38,626 nucleotides of DNA, taken from positions 1 to 38,626 of the forward strand of contig JBGVRC010000134.1 in the NCBI GenBank assembly GCA_045128055.1. Direction: 5' to 3'. Below are positions 1-7,958 of the stretch, piece after piece (within the stretch, counting starts at the first letter, position 1; each line of letters begins with the position of its first letter). The translations under genes were made by a program, and so were the position numbers. Under the pieces are notes generated by a model, which saw nothing but the letters and a program-made list of their open reading frames with translations, did not search any database and was not told the DNA's origin. The DNA comes from Scatosoma sp045128055 (lineage in GTDB: Bacteria > Bacillota > Clostridia > Christensenellales > Borkfalkiaceae).

Positions 1-31
1 TGGGTTATGAAAGGTTTGCTTTATTCAAGCC

Positions 32-3000
32 TTACTTTTTCGATTTTTTTACCTTGTAGCCGTGTTTCTTGTGATATTTTTCAACGCCCTTACGAACGAA
101 GATTGCGAGGATTGCGAATACAAGCGCCGCTGCAACTGCGATGGAGCTAATCAACATCCAAACGTTGGTTTCGTCGTGGTCGTGGTCGTCTTCTTCGCTG
201 GTCGTGTCGTCGCTGTCTTCTTCAATCGCCTTCGCTTCAATTTCTACGTCGATGAGCGAGTAGTCAACAAGAACAGTTTGATTTTTGTTTTCCGTATACT
301 TCAAGTACGCAACGCCTTCAACCGCTTCGCTGTGCGCGGTGGTGTAGCTTACCTTGTAAAGGTTGCCGTCGTTTGCCGTGTCAAGATCTCTATTGTAACG
401 GAGATATTTAGCGGAGTCGAAATACGAGAAAATCGTTTCGAAGCAATCCGCGCCTTCATCGTTCTTGTGTTCGGTGATCAAGCCGGAGAATTCCGTTTCG
501 CTGATGTCGCCGGGGTTGTTGGTGTCGAAGATGACGTAGGAATCGTTGGTGGTGTTCACCGTGCTCGCATCTCTTGCGCCGCTCCAAATTTCCAAACGGT
601 AATTCTTCGCCGTGTCGCCAGCTTTTACGTAGAAGGTTACGATAGCCCATTCGCCTTGCGTGTCTTTTACTTCCGCAACGAGTTGTCTGTTTTCGTTTGC
701 AAGATAGCGGTATGCAAGGGGCTTGCTGGTATCGTCTTCGCTTGCCTTGGTAAGGTCTGCCAAGTTAAGAACCTTTACGTTCTTCGCTTCGTCTGCATAG
801 TAGTTGCTGCCGTCGCCGTAGAATGCGATTACGTTGCCGTTAGCGTCTGCCTTGGTGTAGGTGTGCGCTGCGCCGCCTTCCGCTACGATAAGGTTGTCGC
901 CAACTTTTTCGTATGCGTTAAGGTTTGCATAGTAAGCGTCTTTGTTTTCCAAGTTCTTATATGCGGACCATCTTTCGTTTGCTTTGTACAAGCCGTTGCT
1001 TTGAAGAATGAACGCTTTTTCCGATTCCTTTTCATCGGGGTTGCCCGTCCAAACGTTGCCTTCGCTGTCATACCAGTAGGTAAGGTTGCTGCCGATAGAC
1101 AAGGTGGAAGAATAGGTGTCGTCGTCCATATCCACAAGGTAGATAAACGCGGACGCGCTGCTTGCCTTTACGCGGAGAGAAACGGTAGCCGTGTTGTTTG
1201 CCGCAATCGTCTTCGTCTTGCCGATGAACCCGTAGGATTGCTTGCTCATAGCGTAGTTCCAAATCACAAGGGGTTGGGTTACGCCTGCGCCGAACAAGCT
1301 GTTCCAAACGCCTTCCGCCGTCGTTTCGCCCGTTGCCGCTTTCATTTGTTCGTAAAGCGCGAAGCTTTCGTTGAAATAGCTTTCGTCTTCTTCCGTGCCC
1401 ACGAAGTAGTCCTTATTCAAAAGACCTGCGTTTGCATATTGATTGATTTTGGTGTTTTCGATATAATCTTTTTCGGTAAATTCACCGCTGGGTTGGTTTA
1501 CCAAGTAGTTGCTTGAATAAACGCCGGAATAGTTTTGGGGATTTGCAAAGCCTTCTTTCAATGCGTTGGAAGGGGTTACGGTAGCCGAGTCAAAGCCGTC
1601 GTTGGAAGCGGTGGTTTTCGTTTCTACGTTGGATACGGTTACTTTCTTTGCATACGTACCGGTGGAAGCCGCTGCGTATTCGTCCTTCGTCATATAGTAG
1701 GTTTCAAAGCCCGTGAACGCTGCGAAGCCTTCGTAGAAGCTGTCAAGCGTAGCGCCCGTGATGTCCGTCAAACCGTAGTTGAAGGAAAGGGTGAAGCTGC
1801 CTGCTTTGTTTTCGTAGTCGTTTTCTACAAAGAAGAACACTTGTTGCCAGCCGTCGTAAACGTCTTCGTTTTCGCCTACTTGCACCGACGTAATCGTCGT
1901 GGTGTCAATCGCGGAGAAGGAAGTTTTGTTGTCGCCGTCGTGCAAGGTGATGCCTGCGCCCGTCGCGCCGTTCATGCTGGAAGTCTTCACGAAGAAGGAA
2001 ACGAGCATATAATCTTCGTATTCGCCGCTTGCGTCGTTATAGAAGTTAAATTCGTAATCGCTGTCTACCGTATAAGCCGCGCCTTTCTTACTGAGCATAA
2101 GCAAGAAGTCTTGCGATTCGTCAAGCCAAGCGCCCTTGTCGTTTTTGCTTACGAGATAGTCGTTGTAAATAGCTTGTACGTAGCTGTCTTGTACGTTCTT
2201 TAAGCTGGACAAGCTGTAAATGCCGTTTACGTCGTTGTCAGCGTTGATACCGCCGTTCAAGGAAGGAAGGGGATTCTTGCCGATAGCCGACGTGTAGTTG
2301 TCGTTATTCTTGTGCGAACCCGTCGTCAAGGAAACGTTTTCTTGCTTGAAGCTTGCCAAGATGTCCGAAGCGTCGAAGCTGCCGTGGAAATCGAGCGCGA
2401 ATTTCTTTGCGGTGGGGTTGGTTTGCGAATCGATAATCTTATCTTCCGCAACCGAGTCGAAGTCTACGCTTACGTTTGCCGCAAATTCGTCCACTTTGTC
2501 TTGGTCGAAGGTTTCAACAAGCTTGCATTCGATATCGTCGAAGAAAGCGTAACCGTTTACGTTTTCGTATCTTTCGCTGCTCGTACCTTGACCAAGACCA
2601 AGTACGATAGAGAACGTGGTGTTGGTATAGGAAGAAGCCGAAAGATAGAAGGAATATTTCACCCAACCGTTGTTTTCGTTTTCAGCGTTGATAACTTCGG
2701 TGTTGATGTTCTTTACTTGGAACACGGGCATGGACTTGCCGCCGACGGAATGGGTTACGCTGATATAAGCGCCCTTGCCGACGATGTCTTGCGCGTTGTT
2801 TGCCGAGTCAACCGATTTCAAATCCGCCGTCTTAACCCAAACGGAGAATTCCGCCGCTGCGCCAGCGGGAACGGTAACCGTGGAAGAAGACGTGTACTTT
2901 TGGGAAGTACCTGCGTCCTTAGACGCTTGGTTGTGGATCATCAAAACGTTGGTATCCGGCGCGTCGCCTTCCGCGTAGTGCGTACCGGGGTTGACGGTGG

Positions 3001-3535
3001 GAATATCGTCCTTATCGATGTTGAAGGATTGATAGAAATCTTGCAATTTCGTAGCAATCTTGCTCTTATCGTTAGGATTTTGTTCTTTCCAATATTCATA
3101 ATAAGCGAGTTTTTCGTGTACGGTGAACGTATCCCATTGCGCTTTCGCTTCTTCAACGGAAATTTGTACGTTCTTTTCCAACTTCGTCAAGTTTTCCCAC
3201 GCGTCTTTGCTGGTATCTAAAATACCGCTTTGCGTGGTGGAGCTGCTTGCGCTGCTGCCCGACGTGCTGGAATGAACCGAGCGCGACCAACCCGTAACGG
3301 AAGTGACGATAGGGTTAAGCCCGTTCTTGGTGTTTGCCGTTTTAAAGTTTGCGTTTTTGATAAGACCGTTGTCAACGACGGACGTGCTGGTGTCTTCCGT
3401 AGAAGACGAAGAAGAGCTTTCCGTAGAAGAGCTGTCGCCGCAGGACGCCAACGTCGCCGCGCAGGACGTCACCATCAAAACGGACAAGAGAAGTGCAAGA
3501 AAGTTTTTCTTGCTTTTGCTGTAACTTTTTTTCAT
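32..3535 (-). CDS. Large surface lipoprotein with jelly-roll-like repeats and C-terminal membrane anchor
   Basis: Uncharacterised exported protein of 1167 aa. I start it at the ATG at 3533-3535 because AAAGGTGG lies 5 nt upstream on the minus strand and the next residues form a lipoprotein signal (MKKSYSKSKKNF, hydrophobic stretch, then two possible lipobox cysteines, VTSC at residue 25 and LASC at 32). A Ser/Thr-rich linker follows. The body holds several beta-rich segments resembling carbohydrate-binding jelly rolls, roughly residues 225-335 (ending FFDDIEC), 490-615, 780-830 and 950-1010; each has a pattern like VSFFVKT...GWVKYSFYL. A His/Asp-rich patch (DDHDHDE) precedes a predicted transmembrane helix near 1126-1147 and a Lys-rich tail. 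A lipid anchor and a C-terminal helix in one protein is unusual. Function is unknown; glycan binding at the cell surface is an inference. It is transcribed alone, away from its neighbours. Confidence 0.8.
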   Translation of the reverse strand: MKKSYSKSKKNFLALLLSVLMVTSCAATLASCGDSSSTESSSSSSTEDTSTSVVDNGLIKNANFKTANTKNGLNPIVTSVTGWSRSVHSSTSGSSASSSTTQSGILDTSKDAWENLTKLEKNVQISVEEAKAQWDTFTVHEKLAYYEYWKEQNPNDKSKIATKLQDFYQSFNIDKDDIPTVNPGTHYAEGDAPDTNVLMIHNQASKDAGTSQKYTSSSTVTVPAGAAAEFSVWVKTADLKSVDSANNAQDIVGKGAYISVTHSVGGKSMPVFQVKNINTEVINAENENNGWVKYSFYLSASSYTNTTFSIVLGLGQGTSSERYENVNGYAFFDDIECKLVETFDQDKVDEFAANVSVDFDSVAEDKIIDSQTNPTAKKFALDFHGSFDASDILASFKQENVSLTTGSHKNNDNYTSAIGKNPLPSLNGGINADNDVNGIYSLSSLKNVQDSYVQAIYNDYLVSKNDKGAWLDESQDFLLMLSKKGAAYTVDSDYEFNFYNDASGEYEDYMLVSFFVKTSSMNGATGAGITLHDGDNKTSFSAIDTTTITSVQVGENEDVYDGWQQVFFFVENDYENKAGSFTLSFNYGLTDITGATLDSFYEGFAAFTGFETYYMTKDEYAAASTGTYAKKVTVSNVETKTTASNDGFDSATVTPSNALKEGFANPQNYSGVYSSNYLVNQPSGEFTEKDYIENTKINQYANAGLLNKDYFVGTEEDESYFNESFALYEQMKAATGETTAEGVWNSLFGAGVTQPLVIWNYAMSKQSYGFIGKTKTIAANNTATVSLRVKASSASAFIYLVDMDDDTYSSTLSIGSNLTYWYDSEGNVWTGNPDEKESEKAFILQSNGLYKANERWSAYKNLENKDAYYANLNAYEKVGDNLIVAEGGAAHTYTKADANGNVIAFYGDGSNYYADEAKNVKVLNLADLTKASEDDTSKPLAYRYLANENRQLVAEVKDTQGEWAIVTFYVKAGDTAKNYRLEIWSGARDASTVNTTNDSYVIFDTNNPGDISETEFSGLITEHKNDEGADCFETIFSYFDSAKYLRYNRDLDTANDGNLYKVSYTTAHSEAVEGVAYLKYTENKNQTVLVDYSLIDVEIEAKAIEEDSDDTTSEEDDHDHDETNVWMLISSIAVAAALVFAILAIFVRKGVEKYHKKHGYKVKKSKK

Positions 3536-3638
3536 GTAACCACCTTTGGTTTTTGATTTTTTCTTCTTTTCGGTAAAAGTTTCTCTCGACCTTTTCCCAA
3601 AAGGCAAAATTTCGAGCTTTCAAAACTTGTACCTTACT

Positions 3639-3667
3639 ATTTTAATACAATTTTATCTACTTGGCAA
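3639..3667 (-). promoter_or_regulatory. SigA-type promoter for the lipoprotein gene
   Basis: On the minus strand TTGCCA (3662-3667) is separated by 17 bp from TAAAAT (3639-3644). It lies about 100 bp upstream of the lipoprotein start codon. Confidence 0.6.
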
Positions 3668-3720
3668 GCATTTACGCCGCGAAAAAAAGAAAAAATCCGA
3701 TAAAAAGAAATTTTTTTGAT

Positions 3721-3740
3721 TATAATAATGTATATAGGAG
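3721..3740 (+). promoter_or_regulatory. Possible -10 element and RBS for the TauE/SafE pair
   Basis: A perfect TATAAT (3721-3726) precedes ATAGGAG (3734-3740), which decides the start at 3749. No good -35 box is visible at the expected distance, so the promoter is uncertain; the leader would be very short. Confidence 0.4.
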
Positions 3741-3748
3741 AAACAAAG

Positions 3749-4123
3749 ATGGCGCAAAAGGAGAAAACTACCAAAATTACCAGCGTAGCCTGCGGCGTTG
3801 CCGTCGGCGTGGCAAACAGCTTATTCGGCGGCGGGGGCGGTATGCTTGCCGTGCCCTTGTTGCAAAAAACGGGCTTGGACGAAAAAAAGGCGCACGCCAC
3901 CGCCATTTTGGTGATTTTGCCTATTTCTATCCTGTCCTTTTTCGTGTACGCCTTGCGTGGGTACAGCGATTTTTCCGTGCTCATTCCCACGGCAATCGGC
4001 GTTACCTTCGGCGGAACGGTAGGGGCGAAGCTTTTACAAAAAGCGCCCGTCGCGTTCGTCAACCTGCTCTTTGCCATTTTACAGCTCGCGGCGGGGATTT
4101 TTCTCTTCTTTTTTACAAAATAG
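3749..4123 (+). CDS. TauE/SafE (TSUP) family membrane protein, N-terminal-type half
   Basis: A 124-aa membrane protein resembling one half of the TauE/SafE (DUF81, TSUP) sulfite/organosulfonate exporters. Four hydrophobic segments are visible. The first carries the Gly-rich family motif SLFGGGGGMLAVPLL, and an HATA turn follows. Full-length TSUP proteins are about 250 aa with two such halves; here each half is a separate gene, the second beginning 64 bp downstream. The start at 3749 is chosen over the in-frame upstream ATG because ATAGGAG sits 8 nt before it. The two products probably dimerise into one transporter. The substrate cannot be read from sequence; sulfite, sulfonate or another small anion are family possibilities. 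Confidence 0.8.
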   Translation: MAQKEKTTKITSVACGVAVGVANSLFGGGGGMLAVPLLQKTGLDEKKAHATAILVILPISILSFFVYALRGYSDFSVLIPTAIGVTFGGTVGAKLLQKAPVAFVNLLFAILQLAAGIFLFFFTK

Positions 4124-4127
4124 CGGG

Positions 4128-4139
4128 GGCAGGTACGCG
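4128..4139 (+). repeat. Dispersed 12-mer GGCAGGTACGCG, copy 1 (intergenic)
   Basis: Exact copy between the two TauE/SafE genes, continuing TTGAA as in copy 6. Confidence 0.8.
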
Positions 4140-4187
4140 TTGAACACAAAACAAGGCAGGAATTAGAAACGGGGGAAATCATAGAAA

Positions 4188-4562
4188 ATGTCCTTTTATT
4201 TATATTTGATTTTGGGGTTTTTAGGGGGAATCCCCGCAGGAATGGGTATGGGCGGCGGCACGGTGACCATACCCCTGCTTGTGTTGATAGGCGGCGTAGA
4301 GCAAAAAATTGCGCAATGCGCCAACTTATTTTCTTTTTTGCCGATGAGCGTCGGCGCGTTAAAAACGCACGCGGACAACGGTTTGTTGCAAACGCGGGGC
4401 ATATTTTGGGTGATTTTGCCTGCGTCCCTGCTTTCGCTTATCGGCGCGTTCGTCGCGTCCAACCTATCTTCCGAGCTTTTAAAACGCGGCTTCGGGGCGT
4501 TTTTGATAGGGCTTGCCTTCGTTGGGTTTTACCGTGTGAAAAAGCCAAAGGAAAAAGGTTGA
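4188..4562 (+). CDS. TauE/SafE (TSUP) family membrane protein, second half
   Basis: A 124-aa protein with four hydrophobic segments and its own copy of the TSUP glycine motif (GMGMGGGTVTIPLL, residues about 18-31), followed by a QCANLFSFLPMS segment typical of the first half of TSUP transporters. Both genes therefore resemble the same repeat unit rather than the N and C halves of one ancestor, consistent with a heterodimer of half-size subunits. The RBS is GGGGGAA about 10 nt before the ATG. A copy of the dispersed motif GGCAGGTACGCG lies in the gap upstream. The stop codon overlaps the -35 box of the next gene's promoter. Confidence 0.8.
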   Translation: MSFYLYLILGFLGGIPAGMGMGGGTVTIPLLVLIGGVEQKIAQCANLFSFLPMSVGALKTHADNGLLQTRGIFWVILPASLLSLIGAFVASNLSSELLKRGFGAFLIGLAFVGFYRVKKPKEKG

Positions 4563-4587
4563 CAAAAATGGGGGAATGTGGTATGCT
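4559..4587 (+). promoter_or_regulatory. SigA promoter for the HAD phosphatase gene
   Basis: TTGACA (4559-4564), 17-bp spacer, TATGCT (4582-4587). The -35 box overlaps the stop codon of the preceding gene, giving the phosphatase gene its own start of transcription 22 bp before its ATG. Confidence 0.65.
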
Positions 4588-4608
4588 GTATCGACAAGGA
4601 GCAAGAAT

Positions 4609-5262
4609 ATGAAAAGGTATAAATATATATTTTTTGATTTGGACGGCACGTTGACCCACTCGCATCCAGGGATATACGGCTGTATTCGTTACGCGCTGAA
4701 AGCCTTGGGTGAACCCGACCCCGATGAAAGCGTTTTGCGCAAGTGTATCGGCCCGAGCCTGATGTATTCCTTTACGACGTATTTTGGGTTGAGCGAAGAA
4801 AGAGCGCGGCTGGCTACGGCGAAATACAGAGAGCGTTATTCGGTGATCGGTTGGCAGGAAAACGGCGCGATTGACGGAGCGGTGGAAGCGTTGAAAATTT
4901 TGCGCGAAAAAGGCTTCGTCCTTGCCATGGCTACGTCAAAACCCAAAATTTACGCGGATCAAATCGCGGAAAAGTTTGGGCTTTCTCCCTATTTTCACGC
5001 GCAGGTCGGCAGCGGTATGGACGGCAGCTTCCCCACCAAAGCTTCGGTGATTAAAGAATGTATCAGACAGCTCAACGCAAACAAGGACGAGTGCTTGATG
5101 GTCGGGGACAGAGAACACGACGCCGAAGGCGCGAAGGAAGAAGGCGTAGATTGCGCTTTGTTAAAGGTAGGCTATGCCGAAGACGGGGAGTTTGCGCGTT
5201 GCAAGCCCGAATACGTTTTTAACGATTTCCACGATTTGTTGGACATGCTGTTGGAGAAATAA
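4609..5262 (+). CDS. HAD-superfamily hydrolase, phosphoglycolate phosphatase-like (Gph/PgmB type)
   Basis: A 217-aa cytosolic phosphatase of the HAD subfamily IA. Visible motifs: FFDLDGTLTHS with nucleophile and acid/base Asp10 and Asp12; ATSKPK (motif II and the motif III lysine); and MVGDREHDAEGAKEEG (motif IV, metal-binding acids). The residues between motif I and motif II form the helical cap. The start at 4609 is chosen because AAGGAGC lies 6 nt upstream; the longer reading frame would include the promoter. The closest named relatives are phosphoglycolate phosphatase and pyrophosphatase PpaX, but the substrate cannot be assigned. It is followed by a palindrome array and a terminator, so it is probably a single-gene transcript. 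Confidence 0.85.
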   Translation: MKRYKYIFFDLDGTLTHSHPGIYGCIRYALKALGEPDPDESVLRKCIGPSLMYSFTTYFGLSEERARLATAKYRERYSVIGWQENGAIDGAVEALKILREKGFVLAMATSKPKIYADQIAEKFGLSPYFHAQVGSGMDGSFPTKASVIKECIRQLNANKDECLMVGDREHDAEGAKEEGVDCALLKVGYAEDGEFARCKPEYVFNDFHDLLDMLLEK

Positions 5263-5270
5263 AACTAAAT

Positions 5271-5449
5271 TTGCCCTTGCGGGCAAGTGAAGTTTACTTC
5301 GTAAGTGAAGTTATCCTTGGGATAGTGAAGTTTTGCCTGTGGCAAAGTATAAAACAATTTCCATAACTTGCGCACAGCGCAAACTTCACTTGTTTATAAA
5401 CAAACTTCACTGCATAGCAATTTCACTTTTGCAACAGCAAAAACTTCAC
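5271..5449 (+). repeat. Array of variable mini-palindromes separated by the 8-mer GTGAAGTT, in two mirrored arms
   Basis: Left arm: GTGAAGTT at 5287-5294, 5305-5312 and 5325-5332. Right arm: its complement AACTTCAC at 5382-5389, 5403-5410 and 5442-5449, with AATTTCAC at 5419-5426. Between the 8-mers lie eight different short palindromes: 5271-5286, 5294-5304, 5312-5324, 5332-5346, 5368-5382, 5390-5403, 5411-5418 and 5427-5442. Most have 4-7 bp stems with loops of 3-4 nt; 5390-5403 is a perfect 14-bp palindrome and 5411-5418 is only 3 bp. The palindromes share no sequence, only foldability. The whole is a mirrored element of about 180 bp around a unique centre (5347-5367). No reading frame is evident. 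Confidence 0.85.
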
Positions 5450-5456
5450 CGAGTTC

Positions 5457-5492
5457 AAGAGCGTTGCGGCATATAGCCGAGCGCTCTTTTTT
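5457..5492 (+). terminator. Rho-independent terminator after the HAD gene and palindrome array
   Basis: AAGAGCG (5457-5463) pairs with CGCTCTT (5482-5488), with an inner GGC/GCC pair, and runs into six T residues. Confidence 0.7.
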
Positions 5493-5638
5493 CATAGAAA
5501 AAAAGCGGAAGGGAATAAAGCGCGAAGAAAAGGCGTAAAATACTCCGTTGTTTTTGTCAAAATGCACGAAAAAACAGGCGTAAATTGTCCAAAATAAGAA
5601 AATTTTGTTAAAAGTGAAAAAAAATTTCAAAAAGGGTC
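5493..5638. other. A-rich intergenic stretch
   Basis: No gene or strong structure was recognised between the terminator and the promoter of the Ppx/GppA gene. The sequence is purine-rich on the + strand. Confidence 0.5.
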
Positions 5639-5667
5639 TTTACAAACCCGCGCTTATGTGGTAAACT
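5639..5667 (+). promoter_or_regulatory. SigA promoter for the Ppx/GppA gene
   Basis: TTTACA (5639-5644), 17-bp spacer, TAAACT (5662-5667). It leaves a 5' leader of about 115 nt before the GTG start at 5791. Confidence 0.7.
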
Positions 5668-5790
5668 ATGAGAAATTTATTGTGGAGAGTGCGTGCAAAA
5701 CGGAGCGCGCAACCGACAAAGGTATCTTTTAAGAAAGAAAAAAACGAAATTAAGAAAAATATCAGCCGAAAGGCGACAGAGGTATAGAAA

Positions 5791-7302
5791 GTGGAAAGAA
5801 TCGGTATTATCGACTTAGGATCGAATACAGCAAGACTTGTCATCGTGGATATCTTCACCGAAGGACATTTTATGGTTATCGACGAATTAAAGGAGAGCGT
5901 TCGTCTTGGTCAAGATATGGACAGAGACGGGTTTTTAAAACCCCAAAGAATCGCGGAAACGATAAAAACGCTGAAAATGTTTAAACGTCTTTGCGACGCG
6001 AGAAACGTAGATAGAATTATTGCGGTTGGTACGGCGGCTGTTCGTCGCGCAAAAAACCAACGCTCTTTCTTGGACGAAATCCAAGTAAGCTGCAACATCA
6101 CCATTCGCGTTTTGTCCGAAGAAGAAGAAGCCTTCCTTGTATATCGCGGCGTCATCAACTCGATGGATATTCCCAAAGGCCTTATCCTTGAAATCGGCGG
6201 CGGCAGCACGAAAATCATTTATTATAACAGACGTAACGTACTTGGCTACGCGTCCTTGCCCTTCGGCGCGGTGACGCTCACCGACCTGTTCGCAAGCGAC
6301 CCCACCCCCGAAGAAGCGGCAAAACACGTAGAAGAATTTTTCACCGAACAGCTTAAAAAGCTGCCTTGGCTTAACGAAATCGACCCCGAAACGCAAATGA
6401 TCGGCGTCGGCGGTTCGTTTAGAAACCTTTTCAAAATCAGCAAACTCGTACGCAAATATCCCTTGGATATGGCGCATAATTATAAAATGGCAACCGAAGA
6501 CTTTACCAGCATTTACAATATGCTGAAAGCTTTGGACGTAGACAAGAGAAAGAAAATCAAAGGCCTTTCTCCCGCTCGCGCGGACATTATGCCTGCGGCA
6601 ATGGCGATTGTAAAATCGTTTGTGGACTATATGAACGTAGAAAACTTTACCATCGGCGGCAGCGGGCTTCGCGAAGGCTTGATGGTAAACCAAGCGTTGC
6701 CTATCACCTTGGAAAAACCCATTTCCGACGTTTTGGGCTATTCTTTGGATAGACTGATTAAATATTACGGTTGCAATCCCAAGCACGTAGAACACGTAAC
6801 CCAGCTTTCCGTGCAGCTTTTCAAACAGCTTCGCGTATTGCACAAGTTCTCCCGTCAATATCTCAAAGTATTAAAAATTGCGGCAAGCCTTCACGACTGC
6901 GGTATGCGCGTGAAGTTCTACGGCCACGCAAAACATAGCTGCTATATCCTTCTCAACTCTTCTCTTTACGGCGCGACGCACAGAGAAATTGTGTTGGCTG
7001 CGTTTGTGGCGGGTTGTCACAACCACGAAGACGTGCCTATGATGGAATGGCAGAAATATAGAGATATCGTTTTGGAAGAAGATTTGGAAGCAGTCAAGAA
7101 ATTGGGTGTTCTTCTTCGCATAGCGGAAAGCTTAGATAGAACGCACGCAGGGCTTGTAACAGGGATAAACTGCGATGTTTTGGGCGATTCCGTAATTATG
7201 AAAACGATTGTATCGGGCGACGCCGCGCTGGAAATCCGCGACGCGGAAACGGCAAATCCCGAATTTAGAAAAGCGTTTAAGAAAAACCTTGAAATTTTGT
7301 AA
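5791..7302 (+). CDS. Ppx/GppA-family exopolyphosphatase / (p)ppGpp phosphatase with HD domain
   Basis: A 503-aa cytosolic enzyme of the ASKHA fold that removes terminal phosphate from polyphosphate or pppGpp. The N-terminal ATPase-like part has IDLGSNTARL (residues 7-16) and EIGGGSTKI (phosphate-binding loop, about residues 134-142), then GVGGSFRNL. The C-terminal third is an HD-type helical domain with AASLHDCGMRV and downstream histidines. The family is usually 300-510 aa, so this is the long HD-containing form. It starts at GTG 5791, with AGAGG 8 nt upstream; the reading begins exactly at the conserved N terminus. Whether polyphosphate or alarmone is the substrate cannot be decided. It has its own promoter and terminator. 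Confidence 0.88.
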   Translation: MERIGIIDLGSNTARLVIVDIFTEGHFMVIDELKESVRLGQDMDRDGFLKPQRIAETIKTLKMFKRLCDARNVDRIIAVGTAAVRRAKNQRSFLDEIQVSCNITIRVLSEEEEAFLVYRGVINSMDIPKGLILEIGGGSTKIIYYNRRNVLGYASLPFGAVTLTDLFASDPTPEEAAKHVEEFFTEQLKKLPWLNEIDPETQMIGVGGSFRNLFKISKLVRKYPLDMAHNYKMATEDFTSIYNMLKALDVDKRKKIKGLSPARADIMPAAMAIVKSFVDYMNVENFTIGGSGLREGLMVNQALPITLEKPISDVLGYSLDRLIKYYGCNPKHVEHVTQLSVQLFKQLRVLHKFSRQYLKVLKIAASLHDCGMRVKFYGHAKHSCYILLNSSLYGATHREIVLAAFVAGCHNHEDVPMMEWQKYRDIVLEEDLEAVKKLGVLLRIAESLDRTHAGLVTGINCDVLGDSVIMKTIVSGDAALEIRDAETANPEFRKAFKKNLEIL

Positions 7303-7310
7303 AAACTGAA

Positions 7311-7348
7311 AACCGCCGCTCAAAAAGGGGCACGGCGGTTCTTCTTTT
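7311..7348 (+). terminator. Terminator after the Ppx/GppA gene
   Basis: AACCGCCG (7311-7318) pairs with CGGCGGTT (7333-7340), followed by CTTCTTTT. It lies just before maf, so some read-through into maf is likely. Confidence 0.65.
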
Positions 7349-7363
7349 GTAAAAGGCGCAAAT

Positions 7364-7945
7364 ATGCAATACGTTTTAGCGAGCGCGTCACCGCGCAGAA
7401 AAGAGCTTTTAGCGGAAATTGTTTCCGATTTCGAGATTATCCCTTCGGCGTTCGACGAAGGGGCAATACAGGGGAATTTGTCCCCGAAAACGCTTGTAAA
7501 AAAGCTTGCGGCGGGCAAGGCGCAGGACGTAGCGTTGCGCCCTGAAAACGACGGAAAAATCGTGCTCGGCTCGGACACGGTAGTCGCGTTGAAGAAAAAC
7601 GTACTTGGAAAACCCAAGGACGAAGCGGACGCAAAACAAATGCTGCGGGCTTTGTCGGGCAAAAAGCATTACGTATACACAGGCGTTTGCTTGACGATGG
7701 CAAAATCGGGCGAAATCGTCTGGGAAAAGACCGCCGCGGCAAAGACGGCGGTGTATTTTGAAAAGCTGACGGACGAATTTATCGACGGCTACGTGGCAGG
7801 CGGCTCGCCTATGGATAAAGCGGGCGCTTACGGAATCCAAGACGGCGGCTTGGTGAAAAAAATCAAGGGTAGCTATTCGTGCGTAGTCGGGTTACCCGTC
7901 GAGCTTGTAAAAAAGATGGTAAAAAAGGCACAAAAACAGGGATAA
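7364..7945 (+). CDS. maf: Maf family nucleoside triphosphate pyrophosphatase
   Basis: A 193-aa house-cleaning pyrophosphatase acting on dTTP/UTP or modified nucleotides. It has the family signature ASASPRRKELL at the N terminus, the SDTVV motif with the metal-binding Asp, the KPKDEADAKQMLRALSGKKHYVYTG segment read in part (GKPKDEADA, LSGKKHYVYTG), and the C-terminal DKAGAYGIQDGG. Length matches the family (about 190-200 aa). The ATG at 7364 has AAAGG 7 nt upstream. The next gene, an MreB-like actin, starts 13 bp later; maf next to mreB is a known arrangement in Firmicutes, so the two are probably cotranscribed. Confidence 0.92.
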   Translation: MQYVLASASPRRKELLAEIVSDFEIIPSAFDEGAIQGNLSPKTLVKKLAAGKAQDVALRPENDGKIVLGSDTVVALKKNVLGKPKDEADAKQMLRALSGKKHYVYTGVCLTMAKSGEIVWEKTAAAKTAVYFEKLTDEFIDGYVAGGSPMDKAGAYGIQDGGLVKKIKGSYSCVVGLPVELVKKMVKKAQKQG

Positions 7946-7958
7946 GGAGCTTTTGGCA

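Noticed and set aside
62..1516. Long + strand open frames opposite the lipoprotein gene
   Set aside because: Shadow of the minus-strand gene; Cys/Val/Arg-rich translation with no motif and no RBS.
5271..5449. CRISPR array
   Set aside because: Repeat of 8 bp and spacers of about 8-16 bp that are palindromic, with inversion in the middle; no cas genes in the window.
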